Below are positions 19,990 to 29,403 of a stretch of 64,000 nt of DNA, one piece after another. Numbering within the stretch: position 1 is the first letter of the stretch; every line of letters starts with the position of its first letter. The notes below the pieces were generated by a model that saw nothing but the letters and a program-made list of their open reading frames with translations, made no database searches and was not told the origin of the DNA. The stretch lies in the NCBI GenBank assembly GCA_018222985.1, contig JAAEZG010000001.1, forward strand, positions 310,001 to 374,000. Reading direction: 5' to 3'. A program made the translations under genes and the position numbers. This DNA is from Gammaproteobacteria bacterium. Lineage in GTDB: Bacteria > Pseudomonadota > Gammaproteobacteria > Enterobacterales > Alteromonadaceae.

Positions 19990-20313
19990 GGGAAATTCCT
20001 CGTGGTTCGTGCGCTTCGCTGTTCGTTATTCGTGCGCTGCGCTGTTCGTGGTTCGTTATTCGTTAGTCGTTAGTTATTAACGACAAGCGAAGCGATCGAA
20101 TAACGACTAACGAATAACGCCTTCACCTTGTTTTAGTGTGTATTGTTTTTTGAATAACGACAAGCGCAGCGGTCGACGCACACATAACGTTCATCGTAAC
20201 AGCGAATAGCGAAGCGGACGAACAGCGAAGCGCACGAATAACGCCTTTGCTCTAACCGCCAGATTCAGTTAAATTGAAGCGATAACTTAACACCAAGAAA
20301 TCACGGACAATTC
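19990..20313. repeat. nested inverted-repeat cluster upstream of sbcB
   Basis: This 324-base gap between two divergent genes consists largely of variants of two short words, CGAATAACG and GCGAAGCG. A perfect 21-base pair of inverted arms lies at 20006-20026 and 20218-20238. Inside it a perfect 19-base pair lies at 20054-20072 (CGTTATTCGTTAGTCGTTA) and 20101-20119. Further degenerate copies fill 20021-20050 and 20152-20215. It is non-coding. The last ~60 bases should contain the sbcB promoter, with only a weak GGA ribosome site. It looks like a dispersed repeat array of unknown mechanism, possibly a nested multiplication of one unit. Confidence 0.85.
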
Positions 20314-21747
20314 ATGACTCAGCCAACGTTTTACTGGCACGACTACGAAACCTGGGGTGCAAATCCGCAAACCGATCGCCCAGCGCAATTTGCAGGGCTT
20401 AGAACCACCTTTGATTTTGAACCGGTTGGGCGCCCGCTAACCATTTATAGCCAGCCCACGCCTGACTTTTTGCCGCATCCGCAAGCGGTACTTATTACCG
20501 GTATTACGCCGCAACATGCATTAGCACAAGGTATGTGCGAGGCTGCATTCGCCGAAAAAATTGCGGCGCAAATGAGCACGCCCGAAACGGTCATTGTGGG
20601 CTACAACAATATCGCCTTTGACGATGAAGTTACGCGCAACTTATTTTATCGCAATTTTATAGACCCATACGCGCACACCTGGCAGAACAATAATAGCCGC
20701 TGGGACTTAATTGATTTGATGCGCGCCTGTTATGCATTGCGGCCCGAGGGTATCGAATGGCCCTATCACGACGATGGTCGGGTAAGCATGAAGCTTGAAG
20801 ATTTAACCCGCGCAAATGGCATCGACCACGGCCAGGCGCACGACGCGATGTCTGACGTTTACGCCACCATGGCGGTTGCAAAGAAAGTTAAGGAAGCACA
20901 GCCACGCTTATTCGATTACGCGTTTGGGCTACGTCGTAAGCAAGCGGTTAGCCAACAAATTCAGTTAACTCAGTTTACCCCACTTGCGCATATCAGCCCG
21001 TTTTATGGCGCGCAAAATGGCTACCTCAGCGTGATTATGCCGCTGGCCTATCACCCTGAACAGCCTAACAGCGTGGTGTATTGGGATTTACGTTGTAACC
21101 CAAGTGCTATCGCTTCGCTAGACGAAGCACAGTTAATCGAGCGACGTTTTACCCGCCGCAGCGAACTTGCCGACCAAGGCATAGAACCTTTCGGAGGCGG
21201 CCAATTTGCGGTAAACAAATGCCCGTTTGTCGCCCCCATTAAAGTCATTGACGAAGCGGCACAACAGCGTTGGGGCATTGACTTTGAACAGTGCGAACGC
21301 CATCGCCAGCAACTTATCGCTGACCCGACCTTGCGTGAACGTATTATCAATGCGGCAACCCATGCACGTGAGTTTGAGGCTCACCACGACCCCGATTTAA
21401 TGCTTTACAGCGGTGACTTTTTCAGTGATCAAGACCGATCCAATATGGCGATCATTCGTGCCACCGAGCCTGATCAACTCGCCGGCTTAGCGCTTAATTT
21501 TGCCGATAGCCGTGTGCCAGAAATGCTATTTCGCTACCGCGCACGCAATTACCCTGCCACCTTGAATGACAGTGAGCTTCAGCGCTGGCGTAGCTTCTGC
21601 CAACAACGATTAATGTCACCGCCGGCTAAAGCGCTTAGTGCTGAGCAGTTTATGATTGAACTCGAAAACGCCAGCATGTTACACGCTGAAAACACCAAAG
21701 CCATGCGCTTGCTGAATGACCTATACCGCTATGTTCAAAGCCTCTAA
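20314..21747 (+). CDS. sbcB: exodeoxyribonuclease I
   Basis: Single-strand 3'-5' DNA exonuclease used in recombination and mismatch repair. The DEDD exonuclease motifs are HDYETWGANPQTDRPAQFA at the N-terminus (motif I), IVGYNNIAFDDEVTRN near 100 (motif II) and DHGQAHDAMSDVYATM near 175 (motif III with His/Asp). The SH3-like and helical C-terminal domains follow. The length of 477 residues fits the family (E. coli 475). Its 3' end overlaps the next gene. No SOS box is visible upstream, only the repeat cluster. Confidence 0.96.
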   Translation: MTQPTFYWHDYETWGANPQTDRPAQFAGLRTTFDFEPVGRPLTIYSQPTPDFLPHPQAVLITGITPQHALAQGMCEAAFAEKIAAQMSTPETVIVGYNNIAFDDEVTRNLFYRNFIDPYAHTWQNNNSRWDLIDLMRACYALRPEGIEWPYHDDGRVSMKLEDLTRANGIDHGQAHDAMSDVYATMAVAKKVKEAQPRLFDYAFGLRRKQAVSQQIQLTQFTPLAHISPFYGAQNGYLSVIMPLAYHPEQPNSVVYWDLRCNPSAIASLDEAQLIERRFTRRSELADQGIEPFGGGQFAVNKCPFVAPIKVIDEAAQQRWGIDFEQCERHRQQLIADPTLRERIINAATHAREFEAHHDPDLMLYSGDFFSDQDRSNMAIIRATEPDQLAGLALNFADSRVPEMLFRYRARNYPATLNDSELQRWRSFCQQRLMSPPAKALSAEQFMIELENASMLHAENTKAMRLLNDLYRYVQSL

Positions 21748-23365
21748 CTTACATTTTGACTTTGTTATTGTCGGCGGCGGAAGCGCCGGCTGTGTACTCG
21801 CTAACCGGCTTAGTGAGTGCGGCAATTATCGGGTTGCGCTCATTGAAGCTGGCGGTAACGGCCAATCTTTTTTTAGCGACATGCCAGGTGGCGTCATTCG
21901 CTTTATGCACAGCCGCAAGTTTAATTGGCTATTTCGTAGTAGTGATCCGGCACCACTGCGCTCAGGTAAAGGCTTTTATACCCCACGCGGGAAAGGCCTT
22001 GGCGGTAGCAGCATGATCAATGCCATGATCTACACCCGTGGCCTACCCAGTGACTATGACCATTGGGCGGCTGTCAGTTCAGCTGACTGGGCATGGCAAA
22101 ATATTCTGCCGCGTTTTAAAAAACTAGAGAACAATCAGCGCGGAGCAAATAACTTTCATGGTGCCGAAGGCCCTCTGCATGTCAGTGACGTACCCACCCA
22201 CTTTGCCGCCGCGCGGTTGTTTGTCGATGCCGCAGTGGCTGCAGGCATTCCCTATAATGCCGACTTTAATGGTGAAACCTTAGAGGGCGTGGGCCCTTTT
22301 CAATTTACCATTCACAACAACCAACGTTGGAGTGTACGAAAGGCTTTCTTACAACCTGCATTAGCACGTAAAAACTTAACCGTGTTGACCAATAGCCTCG
22401 TTGAGCGAGTTGTGTTTGAACACCATGGCCACCGCCCGAAAGCATGCGGGGTTCAATTTCGGCATAAAAACCGTAGCTATATTGCCACCGCGCGCCGTGA
22501 GGTCATTGTTAGTGGTGGCGCCATCAACTCACCTCAGCTGTTAATGCTATCGGGTGTTGGTCCAGCAAGCCATTTAGCGGAGTTTGGTATTCCTCTTGTA
22601 GCCGATAGCCCACAGGTTGGGCAGAACTTGCAAGAGCATGTCGACGTGATGGTTCATTATAAAAACCGCAAAAAAGACGGCATTAGTTTGGCGCCTATTG
22701 GTTTAGCGAAAATGACAGCTGCTCTGTGGCAGTATGCCTTTAAAAAGCGCGGCGCCCTGGCGGTTCCCCCGGCCGAAACTGGCGGTTTTATTCGCAGTTC
22801 TGAGCAAGTGAAAGAACCCGATTTACAACTGCATTTTGTGTCCACACGATTTAATGACAGCGGCTGGGATATTTGGCCAGCACTGACCAACGGCTACGCC
22901 TGCCATGTTTGTGTGCTGCGCCCGCAAGCGCGTGGTGAACTTAAGCTCAATAGTACTGATGCGGCAGATAAGCCGTGCTTTACGTACAACTTTCTAGACA
23001 ATGAAGCCGACCGAACGGCACTTTTAAACGGTGTTAAACAGGTACGGAACATTATGGCGCTGGCACCGTTAGCCGAACACAACGGTGGCGAAATTTGGCC
23101 AGGGCCAACGGCAAATGATGACGAGCTCATGCAAAAAATTGAGCAGAATTTAGGCTTAATTTATCACCCTACCAGTACCTGCCGAATGGGAAATGACGCC
23201 AGTGCTGTGGTTGATCCTCAGCTACGTGTCAAGGGTGTGGAAAGTTTGCGTGTTATTGATGCATCTATTATGCCGACGGTTCTTAGCGGCAATACCAACG
23301 CACCAACCATGGTGATAGCCGATGTGGGCGCCGACTTTATTTTAGCCGACGCCCAACACCACTAA
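21731..23365 (+). CDS. GMC-family FAD-dependent alcohol/choline dehydrogenase-like oxidoreductase
   Basis: Glucose-methanol-choline oxidoreductase, which oxidises primary alcohols with FAD. DFVIVGGGSAGCVLANRL near the N-terminus is the dinucleotide fold, and GKGLGGSSMINAMIYTRG the GMC signature 1. VSGGAINSPQLLMLSGVGP is signature 2, and YHPTSTCRMG with NTNAPTMVIAD carries the catalytic His and Asn. I use ATG 21731 (544 residues), which overlaps the sbcB stop by 17 bases; ATG 21716 is also in frame. AlkJ- or BetA-like activity is possible. No aldehyde dehydrogenase or choline genes adjoin it, so the substrate is unknown. It abuts the convergent RND gene with no gap. Confidence 0.9.
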   Translation: MFKASNLHFDFVIVGGGSAGCVLANRLSECGNYRVALIEAGGNGQSFFSDMPGGVIRFMHSRKFNWLFRSSDPAPLRSGKGFYTPRGKGLGGSSMINAMIYTRGLPSDYDHWAAVSSADWAWQNILPRFKKLENNQRGANNFHGAEGPLHVSDVPTHFAAARLFVDAAVAAGIPYNADFNGETLEGVGPFQFTIHNNQRWSVRKAFLQPALARKNLTVLTNSLVERVVFEHHGHRPKACGVQFRHKNRSYIATARREVIVSGGAINSPQLLMLSGVGPASHLAEFGIPLVADSPQVGQNLQEHVDVMVHYKNRKKDGISLAPIGLAKMTAALWQYAFKKRGALAVPPAETGGFIRSSEQVKEPDLQLHFVSTRFNDSGWDIWPALTNGYACHVCVLRPQARGELKLNSTDAADKPCFTYNFLDNEADRTALLNGVKQVRNIMALAPLAEHNGGEIWPGPTANDDELMQKIEQNLGLIYHPTSTCRMGNDASAVVDPQLRVKGVESLRVIDASIMPTVLSGNTNAPTMVIADVGADFILADAQHH

Positions 23366-25699
23366 TTAATGAATTTGCTTGCCAAAGCGCGCGAAGAAGC
23401 GCGCAAAGGCCGGAATAAGTATCAAGGCGCCTAGCATGTTCCACAAGAACATAAAGGTTAGCAGAATACCCATATCCGCTTGGAATTTAATTGGCGAGAA
23501 AATCCAGGTTGCCACACCAATAGCCAAGGTTAAGCCCGTGAAACCAACCGCTTTACCGGTGTTTTCTAAAGCATATTTGTAGCTATCGTTTAAGTGCATT
23601 CCTTGGGCTAAGCCTTCGCGAATTTTGGTGTAAATATAAATACCATAGTCCACGCCAATACCCACACCAAGTGCGATAACTGGCAAGGTTGCAACTTTCA
23701 CACCAATACCCAACACGGCCATTAAGCCTTGGCTCATCACCGTGGTAAGCATGAGCGGCAAAATAATACAGGTTACGGTACGAATGCTGCGGAAGGTAAT
23801 TAAACACAGCACAATAACAACGCCGTAAACCCACAACAGCATTTTGGTTTGTGCGCCTTCAATAACCGAGTTGGTCGCCGCTTCAATACCCGAGTTACCC
23901 GCTGCCATAAGCAGTTCTAGGCCCTCTTGTTGGTATTGCTGATTAAACGCGTTTACTGAAGCAACCACAGTTTGCAGCGTTTCAGCTTTATGGTCATTCA
24001 GGTAAATAATAATCGGCGCCATTGAACAGTCGGGGTTAATCAGCCCTGGCGGCGTACGATTGGTATTAGCATTTAACACGTATTGATTACGGTTTAAGCT
24101 AAACCATTTCAAGTTACCTTCGTTCAAGCCGTAAGAGCCCATTTTGGCGACATACACCACAGACTTCACGTCTTGTACGCCTGGGGTATTTTCCATATGC
24201 CAACTGAAACGGTCCATGACCTCGAGGTTGTCATACGCAATACACTGGCTCGGTGCTGTTTCCGCCATAACGACGAAAATATCCGTACTTGAACTGTAGT
24301 TATCAACAATGAATTTGTTATCAAGGTTGTAACGGCTATCAGGACGTAACTCGGGCGCACCGGCATCAAGGTCACCAATTTTCATTTGCTGGCTATACAC
24401 CAAGCCCCAAGTTAAACCGATTAAGGCCACAACAATGGCGCTGTAGGCCCATTTAGGCTGCGAAAAACGCCCAAAGAAAGCCAATACAGGGTGCTGCTCG
24501 CCGCGAGCTTCGCCCGTGTAGGCAACGCCTTTCGCTGACACGCCAGTGTAAGACATTAAAATAGGCAATAGGCCCAAGTTGGTTAATACCACAACGGCAA
24601 CACCAATACTGGCGGCAATGGCGAGCTCTTGAATGACTTCAATGTCGATAACCATCAAGGTAGTAAAGCCAATTGCGTCAGAAACCAACGCGGTTAAGCC
24701 GGCAATGTAAAGCGAACGAAAAGCTAAACGGCTGGCAGCAAATTTGTCATGGCCATCAACGCGGTTGTTACTAATCGCGTTAATGATCTGTACGCCGTGG
24801 CTGACACCAATGGCGAACACCAAAAACGGCACCAACATGGAATACGGGTTAATGCCCGAACCAATCAGCTCAATAATACCCAGCTGCCAAACCACGGCGA
24901 TAATCGAGCACGACAAGACCGCAAATGCACTACGCCAGCAGCGGCTGTACCAAAACAGCATGAGCAAGGTAATAACAATGGCTATGACAAAAAACAAACC
25001 GACTTGGTAAGCACCTTCTATAAGATCGCCAATAACTTTGGCGAAACCAGTAATATGAACTTTAACCGAATCAGATTGATACTTGTCGCGAATTTGCTCT
25101 TCAAGCTTCTGTGAAAGTTGTTGGTAATCAAGGGCTTCGCCAGTATCTGGGTTCACTTCATTCAGTGGCACTAAAATAAGTGCGGACTTGAAGTTGTTCG
25201 CCACCAAGTTACCCACTTCGCCTGAACGCAATACGTTAGTACGTAGTTGATCAAGCGCACGCTCTGAAGCATCCCAGTTGTCCGGTATAACCGGCCCGCC
25301 GACAAAGCCTTCTTCGGTGACTTCGCTCCAACGTACGTTCGGTGTCCAAATACTTTTTAAGCCGCTACGATTCACGCCCGGAATAAAAAACACTTCGTCG
25401 GTTATTTCTTGCAGCGTTTTTTGAAACTCGGGGGTGAAAATATCGCCTTCTGTGGTTTCCACCGCAATACGAACCACGTTACCTAAACTGGCCAAGTCTT
25501 CTTGGTGCTTAAAGTAGTTTTGAATAAATTCATGCTGGGTTGGAATCATTTTGGTGAAGCTTGCTTCAGGGCGAACCTGGCTTGCATGCCATGCCAAAAA
25601 CGCAGTTAAAGCTGCGAATATAACAAACCACAACGGGCGGAAGTTGAATAGCGCGCGCTCTAACCACACGCTGTTTGACTCAATCGACTTATCAGTCAT
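23366..25699 (-). CDS. RND/MMPL-family inner-membrane transporter
   Basis: A 777-residue resistance-nodulation-division type exporter. One N-terminal membrane segment (about 20-40) is followed by a periplasmic loop and a helix bundle with VPFLVFAIGVSHGVQIINA. A second loop and bundle follow, with LGVGIGVDYGIYIYTKIREG, both sterol-sensing/MMPL-like. Relatives include hopanoid transporters (HpnN) and lipid exporters. The next upstream gene is a YCF48-type propeller 15 bases away, and a DUF1329 gene is divergent. This trio often travels together in proteobacteria, usually with a DUF1302 channel-like gene that is absent here. Substrate, probably hydrophobic, is inferred. Confidence 0.88.
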   Translation of the reverse strand: MTDKSIESNSVWLERALFNFRPLWFVIFAALTAFLAWHASQVRPEASFTKMIPTQHEFIQNYFKHQEDLASLGNVVRIAVETTEGDIFTPEFQKTLQEITDEVFFIPGVNRSGLKSIWTPNVRWSEVTEEGFVGGPVIPDNWDASERALDQLRTNVLRSGEVGNLVANNFKSALILVPLNEVNPDTGEALDYQQLSQKLEEQIRDKYQSDSVKVHITGFAKVIGDLIEGAYQVGLFFVIAIVITLLMLFWYSRCWRSAFAVLSCSIIAVVWQLGIIELIGSGINPYSMLVPFLVFAIGVSHGVQIINAISNNRVDGHDKFAASRLAFRSLYIAGLTALVSDAIGFTTLMVIDIEVIQELAIAASIGVAVVVLTNLGLLPILMSYTGVSAKGVAYTGEARGEQHPVLAFFGRFSQPKWAYSAIVVALIGLTWGLVYSQQMKIGDLDAGAPELRPDSRYNLDNKFIVDNYSSSTDIFVVMAETAPSQCIAYDNLEVMDRFSWHMENTPGVQDVKSVVYVAKMGSYGLNEGNLKWFSLNRNQYVLNANTNRTPPGLINPDCSMAPIIIYLNDHKAETLQTVVASVNAFNQQYQQEGLELLMAAGNSGIEAATNSVIEGAQTKMLLWVYGVVIVLCLITFRSIRTVTCIILPLMLTTVMSQGLMAVLGIGVKVATLPVIALGVGIGVDYGIYIYTKIREGLAQGMHLNDSYKYALENTGKAVGFTGLTLAIGVATWIFSPIKFQADMGILLTFMFLWNMLGALILIPAFARFFARFGKQIH

Positions 25700-25714
25700 A
25701 CGGCTATAATTCCT

Positions 25715-26881
25715 TTATTCTTGAGCTTGTGTAGCTGCTTCGGTGGCAAAATCGGCGATTTCAAGTACACCGCGTTGGCCAACGACCGTTAAGCGGCCGT
25801 CGCCATGAGCAACTAAGTCGGTCAACGCGGCGCCAGAGCTATGGGTCATTTGCTCGATGTTGCCATTGGCATCAACCCAACCGATAACTCCGGCGTTGCC
25901 AACCAAGTAGACGCCGCCGTTAGGTGCATCAACAATAGCGTTGATATTCACCGCGTCGTCTAATTTAATTTGGGTAAAGCTGTCGCCTTGGTCCGAACTG
26001 ACGAAAATATTTCCACGTAGCCCTACCACCCATAAACGCTCGCTAGCATCCACGTGCAAGCCGAAAAATGAGCCATTATAAGGCGAGTCCATCAGCTCCC
26101 AGCTGTCGCCTTGATCGGCGCTGCGAAAAATCTGCCCTGATTCACCCGCGATATACACAAATTCACCATCACTGGCCAACGCGTTTAAATGGTAGCCATC
26201 TGGGTTCTCGACGCGTTCATCTAAAATTTGCCAGCTGCTGCCGCCATCAACCGAGCGAATTAAGGTGCCATAGGCACCCACCGCTAAAATGACGTCATTA
26301 CTTAATGCACGGATATCTAGAAACGGCTTGGTTGGGCCGTCTTCTTTGGCAAATGTTGCGGTGTCTAATAAGAACGAAGCGTTATCTAAAGCGAACAGAA
26401 TCTCATCTTCTGCATCTGGGTCTGAGCCATCAAACTGCTCTTGTTTGGCGGTAAGTTCATCGACAAGTTGCTGAAAATGTTCAATCTGCAAGTCAATAAA
26501 CTGAAATCCATTTAATTGCAGTTGCCAAGTTTTACCGCCATCTGTTGTGGCGGCGATCACGCCATGGTGACCTGCGGCCCAGCCATGTTGATCGTCAATA
26601 AAATCAACCGACGTAAACAACACGCTGGTTGGCACATCAGCTTGTTGCCAATCGTTACTCTTGTTATCGCGGTATAGCACCACACCATAATCGCCAACGG
26701 CTATGGTTGAACTAGACGTTTGAGTAATTTCAGTAAGCACCGCGCGTGGTGCTTTTGCGGCTTTCATTGCCGGTGCGTAAATCACTTCATAATCAGTGAT
26801 TGTGTCGCTATTCGCGAGTGCCGGAGCGCCATTTAAGGCGGCTACGACAAGTGCACCAGCGCAAGCTGTCGCTTTTATCAT
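25715..26881 (-). CDS. exported YCF48/BNR-type beta-propeller protein
   Basis: A 388-residue periplasmic protein with signal peptide (ACAGALVVAALNGAPALA, cut after ALA). It is related to the photosystem II assembly factor Ycf48/Hcf136, although there is no photosynthesis here. Repeated Asp-box motifs mark propeller blades: TTDGGKTW, SVDGGSSW, SADQGDSW and SSDQGDSF. ATG 26881 is chosen because GAGGG lies just upstream; an earlier in-frame ATG lacks one. It is coupled to the RND transporter (15 bases) and likely acts as its periplasmic partner or assembly factor, an inference from conserved neighbourhood. Confidence 0.85.
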   Translation of the reverse strand: MIKATACAGALVVAALNGAPALANSDTITDYEVIYAPAMKAAKAPRAVLTEITQTSSSTIAVGDYGVVLYRDNKSNDWQQADVPTSVLFTSVDFIDDQHGWAAGHHGVIAATTDGGKTWQLQLNGFQFIDLQIEHFQQLVDELTAKQEQFDGSDPDAEDEILFALDNASFLLDTATFAKEDGPTKPFLDIRALSNDVILAVGAYGTLIRSVDGGSSWQILDERVENPDGYHLNALASDGEFVYIAGESGQIFRSADQGDSWELMDSPYNGSFFGLHVDASERLWVVGLRGNIFVSSDQGDSFTQIKLDDAVNINAIVDAPNGGVYLVGNAGVIGWVDANGNIEQMTHSSGAALTDLVAHGDGRLTVVGQRGVLEIADFATEAATQAQE

Positions 26882-27103
26882 GGAACCCTCGTAAAAATTC
26901 TGAGTCTTATATCTTGTAAATAGTTGCAAATTTCCAATTCGCGATACATGCTATGGAAAAATAACTAGAGGTCAAACCAGCTGATACCTTACAACGAACA
27001 CGGTTGTAAGGCTAGTGTCAGATGGTGATTTAAATTTGTTTCGTTTTGATGTAGCTTTATGTAAGTAAAGCATGCATATGAAGAACAACAAGGAAAAAGC
27101 ACA
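26882..27103. promoter_or_regulatory. divergent promoter region with a 9-bp dyad
   Basis: This 222-base region separates the YCF48-RND pair from the DUF1329 gene. It contains a perfect dyad, CCTTACAAC (26987-26995) and GTTGTAAGG (27003-27011), with a 7-base spacer, suited to a dimeric regulator or a hairpin. No known operator consensus matches. AAGGA near 27090 serves the DUF1329 start. Confidence 0.45.
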
Positions 27104-28459
27104 ATGAATAAAATGATGCTGAAAGCCGGTATTTTTGCGCTATCGGTCGTGTCTGCAAGTGTCATGGCGAAAGTTAGCCCTGAAGAAGCAGCGCGATTAG
27201 GAAATGATTTAACGCCTATTGGCGCGGTTACTGCCGGTAACGCCGATGGCTCTATTCCTGCTTGGACAGGTGGTTACAGCAAGCAAGCTGACGGTGAAAT
27301 TCCTGAGCGCCCTGCTGACCCATTTGCCAATGAGAAGCCGTTGTACACTATTACAGCTGCTAACTTAGAAGAATATAAAGATCTTCTTTCTGCTGGCCAA
27401 ATGGCTATGTTTAAGAAGTATCCAGACTACAAAATGCACGTTTATCCAACGCATCGTACCGCTGCTTACCCACAAGAAGTGTATGACGTGATTGCAAAGA
27501 ACGCCGTCAACGCTGAAATGGTTGCGGGTGGTAATGGCTTATCTAATTTTGATAAACACATTCCATTCCCAGTACCACAAAACGGCTTGGAAGTTATCTG
27601 GAACCACATTACTCGCTATCGTGGTGGTGCTGTACAGCGCTTAGTAAACCAGTTCCCAGTGCTAGAAAACGGTGACTTCGTACCGGTATTACTGCGCGAA
27701 TCACTGGTATTCCCTGAGTACTTAAAAACTGGCCGTGAGTCTGCTGACGACAACGTGTTGTTCTATTTCTTACAAGAAGTATTAGCACCAGCGCGTATGA
27801 CCGGTACCGTATTATTGGTTCACGAAACGATTGACCAAGTCAAAGAAGCGCGTCGTGCATGGTTATACAACGCCGGTCAGCGTCGTGTTCGTAAAGCACC
27901 ATCGGTTGCTTATGACGGTCCAGGTACAGCATCTGACGGTTTGCGTACTTCTGACGGCTTAGACATGTTCAACGGTGCCCCAGACAAATACAACTGGGAA
28001 CTTGTTGGCAAAAAAGAAATGCTCATTCCATACAACAACTACAAGTTGATGGATACCAACCTTTCGTATGACGACATCATTGGCCCAGGCCACATGAACC
28101 AAGACTACGTGCGTTACGAGAAGCACCGTGTGTGGGAAGTAAAAGGCACATTGAAAGATGGCGAGCGTCATATTTACGCAACCCGTCATATGTTTATTGA
28201 CGAAGACACGTGGACAGCGTCGGTGATTGACCATTACGACGGTCGTGGCGAATTGTGGCGCGTAGCAGAAGCCTACAACACCCAGTTCTACTACCACGAT
28301 ACGCCGTGGATGGCTGCTGAAGCACTGTACGACTTAAACTCTGGTCGTTACATTTTGCTTGGCTTAGCTAACGAAGAAAGTGAATACATGGACTTCGATA
28401 TTGAGCCTGAGCGTAGCGATTTCTCAACGGGTGCTCTGCGCCGCATGGGTATTCGTTAA
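27104..28459 (+). CDS. DUF1329 exported protein (LolB-like fold family)
   Basis: A 451-residue protein with a clear signal peptide (MNKMMLKAGIFALSVVSAS, likely cut after VMA). The mature part opens with SPEEAARLGNDLTPIGAV and GSIPAWTGGY, hallmarks of DUF1329. Members are predicted to have a LolA/LolB-like half-barrel that could carry a lipid. It has a good AAGGA ribosome site. It is divergent from the RND/YCF48 genes and ends at a strong terminator. I infer that it is the periplasmic or outer-membrane carrier of the same system. The family has no firm biochemical role. Confidence 0.88.
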   Translation: MNKMMLKAGIFALSVVSASVMAKVSPEEAARLGNDLTPIGAVTAGNADGSIPAWTGGYSKQADGEIPERPADPFANEKPLYTITAANLEEYKDLLSAGQMAMFKKYPDYKMHVYPTHRTAAYPQEVYDVIAKNAVNAEMVAGGNGLSNFDKHIPFPVPQNGLEVIWNHITRYRGGAVQRLVNQFPVLENGDFVPVLLRESLVFPEYLKTGRESADDNVLFYFLQEVLAPARMTGTVLLVHETIDQVKEARRAWLYNAGQRRVRKAPSVAYDGPGTASDGLRTSDGLDMFNGAPDKYNWELVGKKEMLIPYNNYKLMDTNLSYDDIIGPGHMNQDYVRYEKHRVWEVKGTLKDGERHIYATRHMFIDEDTWTASVIDHYDGRGELWRVAEAYNTQFYYHDTPWMAAEALYDLNSGRYILLGLANEESEYMDFDIEPERSDFSTGALRRMGIR

Positions 28460-28475
28460 TACGTTTACTGAAAAC

Positions 28476-28505
28476 AAAAAACCGGCTGCTAAGGCCGGTT
28501 TTTTT
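28476..28505 (+). terminator. rho-independent terminator after the DUF1329 gene
   Basis: An 11-bp stem (28476-28486 with 28494-28504, loop TGCTAAG) ends in a run of seven T. The A-run on the 5' side also makes it usable on the minus strand for the convergent dehydrogenase operon. Confidence 0.93.
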
Positions 28506-28521
28506 ATGCCTGCAGGCTAAT

Positions 28522-29391
28522 TTACTTTTCTAAACGCGCCAATAAACTTGAGGTATCCCAACGCGAACCTCCCATTTTTTGCACTTCAGCATAAAACTGA
28601 TCAACCAAAGCCGTTAGCGGCATACTCAGGCCTTGGCGCTCGGCTTCGGTTAATGCAATTTTCAAATCTTTGCGCATCCAGTCCACCGCAAAACCGTGCT
28701 CGTAATGCTGTTCCCACATGGTTTTGTAGCGATTTTTCATCTGCCATGAACCCGCAGCACCTTGGCTAATGGCATTAATTAACGTGTCTGGGTCTAAGCC
28801 TACTTTGCGCGCAAGCTGTAGGCCTTCAGCTAAGCCCTGAACCACCCCAGCTATGCAAATTTGGTTCACCATTTTAGCCAACTGGCCATGCCCTGCCGGG
28901 CCCATATATTCGCGCGTTTTGGCATAACAAGCTAACGCGGCATCGGTGCGTTCTAGCGCCTCGCGATCACCACCGATCATAGCTGTTAGCACACCGTTTT
29001 CAGCGCCCTGCTGTCCACCAGAAACCGGTGCATCTAAAAAGCCAATACCCTTTTCATGCGCCGCTTGAGCAAGTTCTTTGGCGAGTTCGGCCGAAGCGGT
29101 CGTGTGATCAATCAGCACGCTGCCTTTGCGCATTGTGGCAAGCACGCCGTGCTCACCAAATACCACTTGTCGAACATCGTCGTCGTTGCCCACGCACAGC
29201 ATCACAAAATCTGCCTGTGCCGCCGCTTGTGCCGGTGTTTCAGCGTATTGCCCAGCAAATTGCTGCGCCCACTTTTCTGCTTTTGCAGTGGTGCGGTTGT
29301 ACACGGTGGTGGCAAAACCATTGTTCTGCAAATGCCCAGCCATGGGGTAGCCCATAACGCCCAACCCAATAAAAGCACACGCTTCACTCAT
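28522..29391 (-). CDS. NAD(P)-dependent beta-hydroxyacid dehydrogenase (3-hydroxyisobutyrate dehydrogenase family)
   Basis: A 289-residue beta-hydroxyacid dehydrogenase. FIGLGVMGYPMAGHL at the N-terminus is the Rossmann and family signature, FLDAPVSGGQQGAENG is the substrate-binding block near residue 118, and KMVNQICIAG near 168 carries the catalytic lysine. The family includes 3-hydroxyisobutyrate, tartronate semialdehyde and glyoxylate/succinic semialdehyde reductases, and I cannot tell which from sequence. It is last in a minus-strand group with a lipid kinase, cmoM and a NIF3 gene, with 12 bases to the lipid kinase. Confidence 0.88.
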   Translation of the reverse strand: MSEACAFIGLGVMGYPMAGHLQNNGFATTVYNRTTAKAEKWAQQFAGQYAETPAQAAAQADFVMLCVGNDDDVRQVVFGEHGVLATMRKGSVLIDHTTASAELAKELAQAAHEKGIGFLDAPVSGGQQGAENGVLTAMIGGDREALERTDAALACYAKTREYMGPAGHGQLAKMVNQICIAGVVQGLAEGLQLARKVGLDPDTLINAISQGAAGSWQMKNRYKTMWEQHYEHGFAVDWMRKDLKIALTEAERQGLSMPLTALVDQFYAEVQKMGGSRWDTSSLLARLEK

Positions 29392-29403
29392 ATACTTAGC
29401 CCT

